Shown: in pieces, positions 1 to 7,619 of the stretch
Layout of the letters: each line of letters opens with the position of its first letter
How positions within the stretch are numbered: position 1 is the first letter of the stretch
DNA from: Chlamydiia bacterium
GTDB lineage: Bacteria; Chlamydiota; Chlamydiia; Chlamydiales; GCA-2402025
Reading direction: 5' to 3'
Assembly: GCA_022601395.1 (NCBI GenBank)
Contig: JAJACS010000016.1
Coordinates: 1-39,428 of the forward strand
Length of the DNA stretch: 39,428 nt
Notes under the pieces: generated by a model
What the model saw: the letters and a program-made list of their open reading frames with translations, nothing else
Told to the model about the DNA's origin: nothing
Databases searched by the model: none
Program-made: the position numbers and the translations under genes

Positions 1-10
1 TGATTTCTAA
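1..10 (+). CDS. 3' end of a MOMP-like porin gene (partial)
   Basis: The first ten bases can be read as Asp-Phe-stop, with TAA at 8-10. All three complete MOMP-like genes in this window end in Phe as the outer-membrane beta-signal, and two of them end in Asp-Phe-stop with the same GATTTCTAA bases. A strong terminator follows at 44-80. I infer that a further family member lies just upstream of the window. Only two codons are visible, so this rests on the family pattern and on the terminator. Confidence 0.45.
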
Positions 11-43
11 ATTTAGAGATTAGTTATTCTCCTTTGAAATACC

Positions 44-80
44 AAAAAAGGAAGACCTCTTGAGGTCTTCCTTTTTTTTT
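44..80 (+). terminator. Rho-independent terminator
   Basis: A perfect 10-bp stem (50-59 with 62-71) is followed by nine T residues, and the preceding A-run extends the stem. It ends the transcript of the gene that stops at base 10 and isolates it from the porin gene that follows. Confidence 0.9.
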
Positions 81-152
81 TGAATTTTTATTGCATGTAA
101 ATTCAAAATAGCTTTTTATGTGTAAATTAAACTCTTAATTTGGATGGGTGTA

Positions 153-1475
153 ATGAACATAAGATTTATTTCTGCAGCAGTTGCTTTATCTTTGGCTAGC
201 TTGAACTGTTTTGCAGATGCAACACAAAGTTTAGATAATATACAACCTAAGGCAATGAAAGGTGGAACAGAAAACGTCACGGCAGCCAGAATGTCAAGAG
301 ATTCTGATCATTCCATGCAATCATCTCATAAGATGTCAGATGACTTTCTAACGAACTACGAAAACCTAAAAGGAAAAGTTCTGACGCCAAGTGCTGCAGC
401 TACAGTAGATGGTTACGGTGTAAGCTTAAGTGCGGACTTTATCTATTGGTATGCAAGGCAAGAAGGTCTTGCTTTTGCAAGTACAGGCGAGATTAATGAA
501 ACGACACTGCCTGTTTCGAATAATACGATTTCAGAAGGGCAGAGGTTTTATCCGGACTTCAAGGTTAAGCCAGGGTTTAAAGTGGCCCTAGGCTACCAAA
601 TGGATTACGATGGCTGGGATTTAAACTTAAACTATACCTGGCTGCACTCAAAGGCTGGTAAAACAATGAACAAAAGATCAGATACCCAAGCATCTACTCT
701 TTGGGAAGTTCGTTCTGAGATTGAAGTAGGCTCTGAAACTGCTATTAACAATCTAGCAAATATATCTGCGGCTTTAGTTTCAGCAAAAGCAGACTGGAAG
801 CTACACTTTAACGTTATGAACTTAGAACTAGGTCGAAATTTCTTTGTAAGCCCTAAGCTAACACTTAGACCACACTTTGGCTTAAAGGGTTCTTGGCAGT
901 CTCAAAGATATAACATCGATTACACAGGTCTTGGTACAATAGACATTTTAGGGCTTATTAACATAGGTTCTGCTCACGAGTTATATAAGATCCGTTCTAA
1001 AGAAAATTATTGGGGTCTTGGACTTCGCTTTGGTCTAGACACCTCATGGCTATTTAGTAAAAACTGGTCTCTTGTTGGTAATATAGCTCTTTCTCCTATG
1101 TGGGGACAGTTCACAGAGAGAAGAACCGATCGCATGGATCTTTCTGACTCAAGCGTTGATTTTGATAGTTTAGATGGCTTAGACCTCGATCAAGCAACAG
1201 TTGGAGATATAGCAGACTTAGCTCCTTTGGTTACAAACTTCGAAGTTTTAAAAACCAGAATGAGATCTCATAGCATCAACCCAGTATTAGAGATGATGAT
1301 GGGCTTTAGATATGATGTATGGTTCTCTGACAACAATATGCGTTTTCGTTTTGAAGCAGGTTGGGAAGAACAGCATTGGCTAAGCCATAATGCGTTTTCG
1401 TTCTCTTCTTCAGACGATATGTTCGGAAGTCTAATATTCCAAGGTCTAACCATTAAGGCAAGGTACGACTTCTAA
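153..1475 (+). CDS. MOMP-like outer membrane beta-barrel porin
   Basis: About 440 residues. An N-terminal Sec signal peptide (charged start, Ala/Leu-rich core, Cys-Phe-Ala-type cleavage region) is followed by a spacer and then the family signatures. These are YENLKGKVLTP near residue 70, SADFIYWY near 95, a PGFKVALG...DGWD...YTWL block near 145-170, HFGLKGSW near 245, and a C-terminal barrel strand ending KARYDF, the signal recognised by the BAM complex. The same blocks recur in the proteins at 38190-39308 and, less closely, 36972-38042. I place the start at the second ATG (153), because GGATGGG lies 4-5 bases before it while the ATG at 144 has no Shine-Dalgarno. The role is inferred to be an outer membrane porin or structural protein. 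It may be the positional counterpart of ompA next to rpsB, but this is one of several paralogues, so the name ompA is not assigned. Confidence 0.85.
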   Translation: MNIRFISAAVALSLASLNCFADATQSLDNIQPKAMKGGTENVTAARMSRDSDHSMQSSHKMSDDFLTNYENLKGKVLTPSAAATVDGYGVSLSADFIYWYARQEGLAFASTGEINETTLPVSNNTISEGQRFYPDFKVKPGFKVALGYQMDYDGWDLNLNYTWLHSKAGKTMNKRSDTQASTLWEVRSEIEVGSETAINNLANISAALVSAKADWKLHFNVMNLELGRNFFVSPKLTLRPHFGLKGSWQSQRYNIDYTGLGTIDILGLINIGSAHELYKIRSKENYWGLGLRFGLDTSWLFSKNWSLVGNIALSPMWGQFTERRTDRMDLSDSSVDFDSLDGLDLDQATVGDIADLAPLVTNFEVLKTRMRSHSINPVLEMMMGFRYDVWFSDNNMRFRFEAGWEEQHWLSHNAFSFSSSDDMFGSLIFQGLTIKARYDF

Positions 1476-1506
1476 CAAACGCTCTATACTTTAGTTTTCT
1501 TTTTTG

Positions 1507-1536
1507 GGCCCTACACGTTGTAGGGCCTTTTTCTTT
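1507..1536 (+). terminator. Rho-independent terminator after the porin gene
   Basis: GC-rich 8-bp stem (1507-1514 with 1520-1527), 5-base loop, then a T-rich tail, about 30 bases after the porin stop codon. It separates the porin from the tRNA-Gly unit. Confidence 0.9.
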
Positions 1537-1547
1537 TCAGTTTCTTC

Positions 1548-1575
1548 TTGTTTTTTATATAGACTCTGCTAGAAT
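1548..1575 (+). promoter_or_regulatory. Probable sigma-70-type promoter for tRNA-Gly
   Basis: TTGTTT (1548-1553), a 16-base spacer and TAGAAT (1570-1575). Transcription would start near 1582, about 9 bases before the mature tRNA, and the box lies between a terminator and the tRNA. Assigned by consensus match and position only. Confidence 0.5.
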
Positions 1576-1590
1576 CTTTGGTTTCTTGGC

Positions 1591-1661
1591 GCGCCTGTAG
1601 TTCAATGGTAGAACAGTAGCCTTCCAAGCTACTAGTGTCAGTTCGATTCTGATCAGGCGCT
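1591..1661 (+). tRNA. tRNA-Gly (anticodon UCC)
   Basis: Full cloverleaf: acceptor strands GCGCCTG and CAGGCGC, D arm, anticodon stem GTAGC/GCTAC around a 7-base loop with TCC at the anticodon, TTCGATT T-loop, and U73 as is usual for bacterial tRNA-Gly. CCA is encoded at 1662-1664, unlike the two tRNAs at 4892-5054. It reads GGA and GGG codons. Confidence 0.95.
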
Positions 1662-1687
1662 CCATTTTCAAATCTTTTTTCTAATCC

Positions 1688-1716
1688 TTGAGTTTTATCT
1701 AAATCGCTGATATTCT
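1688..1716 (+). promoter_or_regulatory. Probable promoter of the rpsB operon
   Basis: TTGAGT (1688-1693), a 17-base spacer and TATTCT (1711-1716). The predicted start near 1723 falls at the beginning of an A/T inverted repeat (about 1724-1742), leaving a leader of about 160 bases before the rpsB start. The match is moderate, but the spacing is ideal and there is no competing gene. Confidence 0.5.
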
Positions 1717-1753
1717 AACTTGTTTAAGAAAATTTTTCTTAAGACAGAAAAAG

Positions 1754-1818
1754 CCTTTGAAAGGAGCCTGTTCTATAGGGGGAGAGTGTCATACACCTAT
1801 ATAGAAAGGTTTCAAGGG
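1754..1818 (+). promoter_or_regulatory. Structured rpsB leader element (candidate S2 autoregulatory RNA)
   Basis: One long nested hairpin can be drawn by eye. The outer helix pairs 1754-1762 with 1810-1818 (9 bp, one G-U). A short CCU/AGG helix is 1767-1769 with 1807-1809. A 7-bp helix pairs 1771-1777 with 1800-1806. The apical stem GTGT/ACAC is 1786-1789 with 1793-1796. Two purine-rich bulges (GGAG and GGGGGAGA) sit on the 5' side. The element ends about 50 bases before the Shine-Dalgarno. Feedback of S2 on rpsB-tsf mRNA is known in E. coli, so an analogous role is inferred here, not shown. Confidence 0.5.
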
Positions 1819-1881
1819 AATTATCCATAAATCATTCTTAAAGCTTTATTTAGGAATATTGACACATGTTAAGGAGTTATT

Positions 1882-2685
1882 TTGAGTACTACAGAGCAAA
1901 AAGTTACGATTAAAGACCTACTAGAGTGCGGAGCTCACTTTGGGCACCAGAAGCACCGTTGGAACCCAAAAATGAAAAGATTCATTTTTGAAGAGCGTAA
2001 CGGTATATACATTATCGATCTTGCTAAGACTATGCAGCAGATCAGAACAGCTAACGAAGTCATCGAAAATGTTGTCGCAAAGCACAACAGCATTCTTTTT
2101 GTTGGAACAAAGAAACAAGCGAAAAGCGTAATCAGAGAATGTGCAGAAGATTGTGGTGAGTTTTACGTATCAGAGCGTTGGCTTGGTGGTATGTTAACAA
2201 ACCTTTCAACAATCAGAAAGTCTGTAAAAACACTTGAGCGTATCGAGAAAAAGATTGCTTCAGGTGGTGAAGGCATGACGAAAAAAGAGATGGTTGTTCT
2301 AGGTAAGCAACAAGAGAAGCTTGACCGCAACCTTTCAGGAATCAGAGGAATGAGAAAGCCTCCTGGTCTTATCGTTGTAGTAGATCCAAGTAAAGAACAT
2401 ATCGCAGTAGCAGAAGCAAATAAGCTTGGCATTCCTGTAATGGGTCTTGTGGATACAAACTGTAATCCAGATCCAATTGATTTTGTGATTGCTTGTAACG
2501 ATGACTCTTTAAAAAGTATTAAGCTAATCCTGCAATCTCTTATGGGAACTGTAATAGAGCAGAAGCAAAAGATGAATGTTGCTGTGACTAAAGAAGAAAA
2601 AGAGAAAGCAGAAGAAGCAAAAAAGAAAAAATCTAAAGCAAGTAAAGACGAAGCGGGGGATAAGGAGAGTGACAATGACAGTTAA
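1882..2685 (+). CDS. rpsB: 30S ribosomal protein S2
   Basis: 267 residues, full length. Family signatures are clear: ECGAHFGHQ...RWNPKM near residue 16-30, RNGIYIIDLAKT near 40-51, ERWLGGMLTN near 97, and DPSKEHIAVAEANKLGIPVMGLVDTNCNPDPID near 170-202. The C-terminus after residue 235 is a Lys/Glu/Ala/Ser/Asp-rich tail longer than the E. coli protein's, probably disordered. Translation starts at a TTG codon with a strong AAGGAG at 1871-1876, five bases upstream. First gene of rpsB-tsf-pyrH-frr; its end overlaps tsf by 11 bp. It binds late in 30S assembly and helps hold S1 and the mRNA exit region. Confidence 0.98.
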   Translation: MSTTEQKVTIKDLLECGAHFGHQKHRWNPKMKRFIFEERNGIYIIDLAKTMQQIRTANEVIENVVAKHNSILFVGTKKQAKSVIRECAEDCGEFYVSERWLGGMLTNLSTIRKSVKTLERIEKKIASGGEGMTKKEMVVLGKQQEKLDRNLSGIRGMRKPPGLIVVVDPSKEHIAVAEANKLGIPVMGLVDTNCNPDPIDFVIACNDDSLKSIKLILQSLMGTVIEQKQKMNVAVTKEEKEKAEEAKKKKSKASKDEAGDKESDNDS

Positions 2686-3523
2686 GATCACAGCAGATAT
2701 GGTGAAGCAACTTCGTCAAAGAACAGGCGTTGGAATGTCTAAATGTAAAGCAGCTCTAGATGAAGCTGGTGGTGATTTAGACAAAGCGATTGCAATTCTT
2801 AGAAAAGCAGGAGCGGCTTCCGCTGTTAAGAAGAGTGCTAGAGAAGCTAACGAAGGTCTTGTGTGCTTCAAAGAGTCAGATGACAAGATTGCTTATGTTG
2901 AAGTGAATGCAGAAACAGACTTTGTTGTTAAAAATGAAAAATTCCAAGCTTTTGTTGAAGAAATGACAAGTGCAGTTCTGAACTCACAGCCAGATAGCCT
3001 AGAGTCTCTTATGGGTGAAAAGGCTGCAAATGGACATACGAACGAAGAAAATCGTGTGGAGCTTGTTCAGGCAATTGGAGAAAATATCCAAGTACGTCGT
3101 TTTGTTGTCTTCGATAAAGCAAAAGACTGCTCTTATGGTCTATACAGACACCTTGGCGGAAAGATTGCTTGCTTTGCAGAAGTTAAGGGATCTTCATCAG
3201 TGCAAGAGCTTGCGAAAGATATCGCAATGCATGTAGCTGCTGATGCTCCAGACTTTCTAAAGCCTGAAGATATCCCAGCAGATGTCATCGAAAAAGAAAA
3301 AGAAATCGCAAGAGGACAAGTCAAAAATAAACCACCGGAAATCGTTGAGAAGATTTTAGTTGGTAAGATTAAGGCTTTCTCTGATCAAGTATGCTTGCTT
3401 GGACAAAAGTTCATTAAAGATACAAGCGTAACAGTAGCACAGCATGTGCAAGCTGTTGGCAAGCAGAACGGTGTAGACCTAGAAGTGACTAAATTTCTCC
3501 GTTGGGAAGTAGGACAGGACTAA
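2675..3523 (+). CDS. tsf: Elongation factor Ts
   Basis: 282 residues. EF-Ts is the nucleotide exchange factor that releases GDP from EF-Tu. The N-terminal UBA-like domain carries VKQLRQRTGVGMSKCKAAL, with the usual GAGM-type site read as GVGM, and the EF-Tu-contacting TDF motif appears as TDFVVKN. Two core alpha/beta subdomains and a coiled segment follow. I choose the ATG at 2675 because AAGGAG (2662-2667) is 7 bases before it; an in-frame GTG at 2669 is too close to the ribosome site. It overlaps the end of rpsB by 11 bp, so translation is probably coupled. Confidence 0.97.
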   Translation: MTVKITADMVKQLRQRTGVGMSKCKAALDEAGGDLDKAIAILRKAGAASAVKKSAREANEGLVCFKESDDKIAYVEVNAETDFVVKNEKFQAFVEEMTSAVLNSQPDSLESLMGEKAANGHTNEENRVELVQAIGENIQVRRFVVFDKAKDCSYGLYRHLGGKIACFAEVKGSSSVQELAKDIAMHVAADAPDFLKPEDIPADVIEKEKEIARGQVKNKPPEIVEKILVGKIKAFSDQVCLLGQKFIKDTSVTVAQHVQAVGKQNGVDLEVTKFLRWEVGQD

Positions 3524-3532
3524 TAGGGATAC

Positions 3533-4243
3533 ATGAAACCTAAATATAAAAGGGTTCTTCTTAAGCTCTCTGGAGAGGCCCTCTCCGGAGAGCAAAGTAT
3601 GGGTGTTGAGAAAAAATCCGTACAACATATTGCATCAAATATCAAACGCTTACATGACCTTGGGATACAGGTTGGCATCGTCGTTGGAGGAGGAAACTTC
3701 TTCAGAGGGCGTATGGCAAAGGACTTTGATTTAAAAAGAACTCCTGCAGATCACATAGGAATGCTTGCAACAGTGATGAATGGGATTTTTTTATCTCAGA
3801 CATTGCAAGCGCTCGGCATAGATTCTGTTGTTATGGGTTCTTCGAGTTTTGGTGGCATGGTGCAGCAGTTTAATCTCAAGACGGCCAATGACTATTTCAA
3901 AAGAGGGAATATCGTGTTTTTCGTAGGAGGAACAGGAAATCCTTACTTTACAACAGATAGTGCAGCAGCTCTTAGAGCGTGCGAAGTAGATGCAAATATT
4001 TTACTTAAGGCAACTAAAGTGGATGGTATCTATGATAGAGATCCTGTGAAACACAAAGATGCTAAAAAGTATGATACTTTGAGCTATGAAAAGGCTCTAG
4101 CAGATGGCATTCAAGTAATGGATGCAACAGCAATAGCTCTCTGCAGAGAAGTAAATATACCAATTTATGTGTTTAACCTCTTTGATGAAGATGCTCTTGT
4201 AAAGGCAGTTCATAATCAAGACGGTGGCACGGTTGTTTCGTGA
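3533..4243 (+). CDS. pyrH: UMP kinase
   Basis: 236 residues, typical for bacterial UMP kinase of the amino acid kinase fold. It phosphorylates UMP to UDP for RNA and, downstream, CTP and nucleotide-sugar synthesis. Visible motifs: KRVLLKLSGEALSG at the N-terminus (phosphate binding), VVGGGNFFRG near residue 51, GGTGNPYFTTDSAAALRA near 128-145 (UMP site), and KATKVDGIYDRDP near 161. It starts 9 bases after tsf. The order tsf-pyrH-frr is widely conserved in bacteria. Confidence 0.97.
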   Translation: MKPKYKRVLLKLSGEALSGEQSMGVEKKSVQHIASNIKRLHDLGIQVGIVVGGGNFFRGRMAKDFDLKRTPADHIGMLATVMNGIFLSQTLQALGIDSVVMGSSSFGGMVQQFNLKTANDYFKRGNIVFFVGGTGNPYFTTDSAAALRACEVDANILLKATKVDGIYDRDPVKHKDAKKYDTLSYEKALADGIQVMDATAIALCREVNIPIYVFNLFDEDALVKAVHNQDGGTVVS

Positions 4244-4282
4244 AGCAGGTTGTAAATACCTGACGAAAAAAAGGATAATCTC

Positions 4283-4834
4283 ATGTCGGTAATGAAAGAA
4301 ACAGAAAGTAAAATGAAGGATGCTTTAGAGCACTTTAAAGTAGAGCTCCGCAACTTAAGATCTGGAAGAGCGAATCCTGCAGTGTTAGATAGCGTGGTTG
4401 TAGAAGTCTACGGCTCTGAAATGCGCATTAAAGATGTAGCGCAGGTAAGTGTTGCAGAAGCACGTCAGCTTCTTGTGACACCTTATGATGCACAGACAGC
4501 AGGTCCTATTGCAAAAGGAATAGAAAAAGCAAACCTAAACCTTCAGCCAATGGTTGATGGCGGGGTTGTTAGAGTACCTGTTCCCCCTCTTACAGAAGAG
4601 ATCAGAAAAGATACAGTGAAGCTTGGTAAGAAGAAAGCTGAAGACGCTAAGATCCAAGTACGCGATATCAGACGTAAGAGCAATGACCTTGTGAAAAAGC
4701 AAAAGTCTGATAACGAGATTGCAGAAGATGTGCAAAAGAAATTAGAAAAACAAATTCAAGACCTCACAGATAGATACTGCAAAGAAGTAGATTCTCTTTT
4801 TTCTGAAAAAGAGAAAGATATCATGGAAGTTTAG
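4283..4834 (+). CDS. frr: Ribosome recycling factor
   Basis: 183 residues, the expected size (about 185). With EF-G it splits the post-termination ribosome. The three-helix-bundle sequence is clear: LRNLRSGRANPAVLD near residue 24-38, the beta-rich domain with QLLVTPYD and NLQPMVDGGVVRVPVPPLTEEIRKD, then long charged helices to the end. AAAGGAT lies about 8 bases before the ATG. Last gene of the operon; no hairpin terminator follows, but the tRNA promoter starts within 3 bases of the stop codon. Confidence 0.97.
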   Translation: MSVMKETESKMKDALEHFKVELRNLRSGRANPAVLDSVVVEVYGSEMRIKDVAQVSVAEARQLLVTPYDAQTAGPIAKGIEKANLNLQPMVDGGVVRVPVPPLTEEIRKDTVKLGKKKAEDAKIQVRDIRRKSNDLVKKQKSDNEIAEDVQKKLEKQIQDLTDRYCKEVDSLFSEKEKDIMEV

Positions 4835-4836
4835 TC

Positions 4837-4866
4837 TTGAAAGAAAATGGGTAAGCACTTTAAAAT
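4837..4866 (+). promoter_or_regulatory. Strong promoter for tRNA-Glu/tRNA-Lys, with palindrome around the -10 box
   Basis: TTGAAA (4837-4842), an 18-base spacer and TAAAAT (4861-4866), each 5 of 6 to consensus. The -10 hexamer sits exactly between the arms of a 6-bp inverted repeat, GCACTT (4855-4860) and AAGTGC (4867-4872). The start would be near 4873, about 19 bases before tRNA-Glu. Confidence 0.6.
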
Positions 4867-4891
4867 AAGTGCACTTTTGAATGAGCCAAAT

Positions 4892-4966
<75 letters not shown>

Positions 4967-4981
4967 ATAGCTCATTCTTTT

Positions 4982-5054
4982 GAGGCTTTAGCTCAGTTGG
5001 TAGAGCATCTCCCTTTTAAGGAGAGGGTCGATGGTTCGAGCCCATCAAGCCTCA
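4982..5054 (+). tRNA. tRNA-Lys (anticodon UUU)
   Basis: 73 bases. Acceptor GAGGCTT/AAGCCTC, D arm AGCTCAGTTGGTAGAGC, anticodon stem TCTCC/GGAGA with loop CTTTTAA (anticodon TTT), T arm GGTTCGAGCCC. It is 15 bases after tRNA-Glu and evidently cotranscribed. No CCA is encoded. Confidence 0.96.
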
Positions 5055-5063
5055 TATCATCTT

Positions 5064-5099
5064 AAACGAAGAGTATGAAAGTACTCTTCGTTTTTTTTT
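5064..5099 (+). terminator. Rho-independent terminator of the tRNA unit
   Basis: Perfect 12-bp stem (5064-5075 with 5082-5093), 6-base loop, T-run to 5099. It begins 10 bases after tRNA-Lys. The minus-strand gene ending at 5132 converges on it, but the T-tract favours plus-strand termination. Confidence 0.92.
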
Positions 5100-5131
5100 G
5101 GGTAGAAAGAAAGGCTAAAGACAATCAAGCC

Positions 5132-6487
5132 TTACTTTTTGATTTCAATGGTCATTCCAGTCAGATTTTTAGCAAGGAGGGTATGAATAATACTTTCTGC
5201 GACTTTTTCAGCAGAGAGAAGAGAGGTTTTTTCTTCATTAGGAAAGTTTTCTCGTCTCATGCAGGTATCTGTTCTTTTAGGAATAATGCTGTTTATGTGC
5301 AAAGAAGGCTTTTCAAGAGCCAATCCTTGGGTAAAGTTTACAATAGCAGCCTTCATCCCAGAATAAATTGCATAGGACTTCCTACCCCTAATGTAGGAAG
5401 AGGAGGAGAGGTTTAAGATGTGTCCATGATCTTTAATGCGGCAGTATTTGCAAGCATAGACAAAACTTGTAAAGTTACAGTCAATCAGCCTTTTGATATC
5501 TGGACTTGAAAGAATGTCAAGGTTCTGCACTTTTAAATAGCCAATGCTATTGATCAGGCCATCAAGTTCTCCGTATTCTTTATAGATCTTTTCAAAGACA
5601 TCTTGCGTGATTACCTCATCCGTAAGGTCTACTTTATACTGAGAGTTGCGAGACAGCTCTAGTACTTTTGCTCCTTTTTCTTTGAGCATGGAAGAAATCT
5701 TACTTCCAATGCCTCCAGTGCCTCCTGTAATAGCAAAGACTTTTCCACTCAGGGTGTCTTCATCAAAAACGGCCTTTGGTAGAGTCATTTTCAGTCTTAA
5801 AATCTGCTCTGCATAGTAAAGATCAAGCTCTGTTGTAATCTTGATGTTTTCTTCTGAGCCTTCTGCGATTTTAACAGGGTGTTCTTCCATTAGAACAAGC
5901 TGGCAGTCATCTGTTGCATTTTCTATCCCTTTTTTATACGCATTTTGATGGGCTTTTAGGATGAGGGGATAAGAGAACGTTTGAGGAGTTTGTCCTCTTA
6001 GATACTGCTTTCTGTTTGGAATATTTGAGATCTCTTTTTCATCTTTGGTATGCACGATCGTATCATGGGAACTAATACAGGTGTCAGACGCTCCATACTT
6101 CATAGCAAGATCAATATTTTCTAAGATAATATCTCGAGAGATAAATGGCCTTACAGAGTCATGGATCATGACGTGTGTTGTCCTAAGATCGCAAGCAAGT
6201 AGTCCAAGGTAAGAAGATTGCTGGCGTGATTCACCACCTATCGCGATCCGTATGTTTTCATCTGGATAATTTAGAATATCTTTTTTGATTTCATCAACAA
6301 ATGAGTAGGAGCATACGATGACAATTTCATGAATAGAGGGGATTTCAAGGAACTGCTCTAAAGTATGTAGATAGATTTTTTTCCCAGATAAGTAGTGAAA
6401 CTGTTTTGGAAGATCATCACCAAAGCGAGATCCTGTTCCAGCAGCGAGTAGCAAGCAGGAAGTGAAGTTATCTTTGCTCTTTTTCAT
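5132..6487 (-). CDS. Bifunctional cytidylyltransferase/SDR reductase (Bcs1-type CDP-ribitol synthase)
   Basis: 451 residues, two domains. Residues 10-235 are an IspD/TarI-type cytidylyltransferase: LLLAAGTGSRFGDDLPKQF (CTP site), IHDSVRPFIS near 105, and RGQTPQTF near 165. The Gln-Thr-Pro-Gln form resembles TarI and Bcs1 more than MEP-pathway IspD. Residues 245-451 are a short-chain dehydrogenase with the nucleotide motif TGGTGGIG, a Ser stretch in LNLSSSS, and catalytic YSGMK (Tyr-x3-Lys). The same architecture occurs in Haemophilus Bcs1/Acs1, which reduces ribulose 5-phosphate and couples the ribitol 5-phosphate to CTP. The first domain alone could be misread as IspD. It lies 55 bases downstream of mcsB and may share its transcript. 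No Shine-Dalgarno is evident at the start. Confidence 0.8.
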   Translation of the reverse strand: MKKSKDNFTSCLLLAAGTGSRFGDDLPKQFHYLSGKKIYLHTLEQFLEIPSIHEIVIVCSYSFVDEIKKDILNYPDENIRIAIGGESRQQSSYLGLLACDLRTTHVMIHDSVRPFISRDIILENIDLAMKYGASDTCISSHDTIVHTKDEKEISNIPNRKQYLRGQTPQTFSYPLILKAHQNAYKKGIENATDDCQLVLMEEHPVKIAEGSEENIKITTELDLYYAEQILRLKMTLPKAVFDEDTLSGKVFAITGGTGGIGSKISSMLKEKGAKVLELSRNSQYKVDLTDEVITQDVFEKIYKEYGELDGLINSIGYLKVQNLDILSSPDIKRLIDCNFTSFVYACKYCRIKDHGHILNLSSSSYIRGRKSYAIYSGMKAAIVNFTQGLALEKPSLHINSIIPKRTDTCMRRENFPNEEKTSLLSAEKVAESIIHTLLAKNLTGMTIEIKK

Positions 6488-6542
6488 AAATGCAATAAAC
6501 TTTATGTGAAATATCTAAATCTCGAGTGTAGCAAATATGAGA

Positions 6543-7619
6543 TTAGATGATAAGTCTAGCATCTTTCAAAGAGCTATGAATGAATTCTGCTCTTTTGTGT
6601 AAGATCTCTTCTTGGGTGTGATCTCCGCCATCTTCAACGAGAAGGTGGCCTCTTCTGCACTTAAAGAAGATCTTATTGACCTCAAGATCAGAAACTCCTT
6701 CTACCCAGTTAAGATCGATACCAAGCTTTATCAGACTGAGCGCTCCGAGAGCTTCACTAGTAGGCATTTGGTAGGAATGCATCAAAATCCCAAAGGACCT
6801 TGCGATCATATCCTTCATTTCAGGGTAGTTCCCACTTTTTATTTGCGTGCGGCATTCATTTTCTCTGTTGATCAACTTACTTGCTCCTCTAAAGAGAGTA
6901 TGCAGCATATGATCTTCAGAAATGCCAAGAGATCTTTTGTTTTGCAGTACAACAAGGTCTCCTTGGAAAACGCCTTCTTCCTTGTCATCACCCATCTGCG
7001 TGATAACGAAATCCTCTTCTTGTGAAAGATAAAAAGGGTTTTCAGGATCGTCCAGCTGAAGAAGGGCTGGAAGATGAAGATATAACCTTAGTGATAACCC
7101 TGTACCACACGAGTAGTAGTTAGATGTTAAGTATCCAAAACGATTAGAAAAAGAAAAGTCGAGTTTTTTACACAGTTCCCTTTCAAAATTCCTTAGAACT
7201 TCCCACGTTTTGTGCCATGAGCCTTTACAATCAATCATTTGAAGAGTCAAATGATCTGTGAGGTTAATGCCCGCAAGAAAACTTCCTGTTTTATCTGTAA
7301 TGATTCCTTGATGAGGCCTTTCCTCATATATACCGTCTGGTATGAAGTAATGCTCAAAGATAAACTCTCTTTTAGCAGGATCAAGCACCGAAAAGTCTAT
7401 ATACATAGGATCTTCAAGATTAGGTAGCCCCATTATAGAGCTTGTAATTTCATCGAGTACTTGGCGTGCAGCTGCTTCTGTCTGTTTATGCGGAAAATGA
7501 TGACGTGAGATGTTTCTTCTTAAGGTAAAAGCAGAGGCAGGCCAAAAGGCAGACCCTTTTTCACTCCAAGGAGTTTGGTTAAATAGAAACTCGGGGAAGT
7601 TAGCATCCTTCATCGGCAT
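6543..7619 (-). CDS. mcsB: McsB-like phosphagen (guanidino) kinase homologue, active site degenerate
   Basis: 358 residues, the normal McsB length. McsB phosphorylates protein arginines and marks proteins for ClpCP. The fold is recognisable: GYLTS...GTG...LHLPAL near 162-186 matches the GYLT-CPTN-GTGLR-HLPAL block. Key residues differ, though. The NEEDHxR motif is N-L-T-D-H-L-T (119-125), losing the catalytic Glu and the Arg. The position of the catalytic Cys is Asn167, with a Cys four residues later. The N-terminal SSRVRLARN-type Arg motif is altered (TLRRNISRH). It may act as a pseudokinase or adaptor. It overlaps mcsA by 20 bp; an ATG at 7613 is an alternative start. Confidence 0.85.
   Translation of the reverse strand: MPMKDANFPEFLFNQTPWSEKGSAFWPASAFTLRRNISRHHFPHKQTEAAARQVLDEITSSIMGLPNLEDPMYIDFSVLDPAKREFIFEHYFIPDGIYEERPHQGIITDKTGSFLAGINLTDHLTLQMIDCKGSWHKTWEVLRNFERELCKKLDFSFSNRFGYLTSNYYSCGTGLSLRLYLHLPALLQLDDPENPFYLSQEEDFVITQMGDDKEEGVFQGDLVVLQNKRSLGISEDHMLHTLFRGASKLINRENECRTQIKSGNYPEMKDMIARSFGILMHSYQMPTSEALGALSLIKLGIDLNWVEGVSDLEVNKIFFKCRRGHLLVEDGGDHTQEEILHKRAEFIHSSLKDARLII

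Noticed and set aside
2163..2675. 170-codon open frame antisense to rpsB
   Set aside because: Antisense to a conserved ribosomal protein gene; its composition (Ser/Phe/Leu-rich) is what the complement of Lys/Glu-rich codons gives.
5075..5416. 113-codon plus-strand frame after the tRNAs
   Set aside because: It begins inside a terminator hairpin and is antisense to the well-supported SDR domain of the CDP-ribitol synthase.
5132..6487. Simple IspD (MEP pathway) annotation
   Set aside because: The second SDR domain and the RGQTPQTF motif fit Bcs1/TarI-type enzymes better; an IspD function remains possible only if no other ispD exists.
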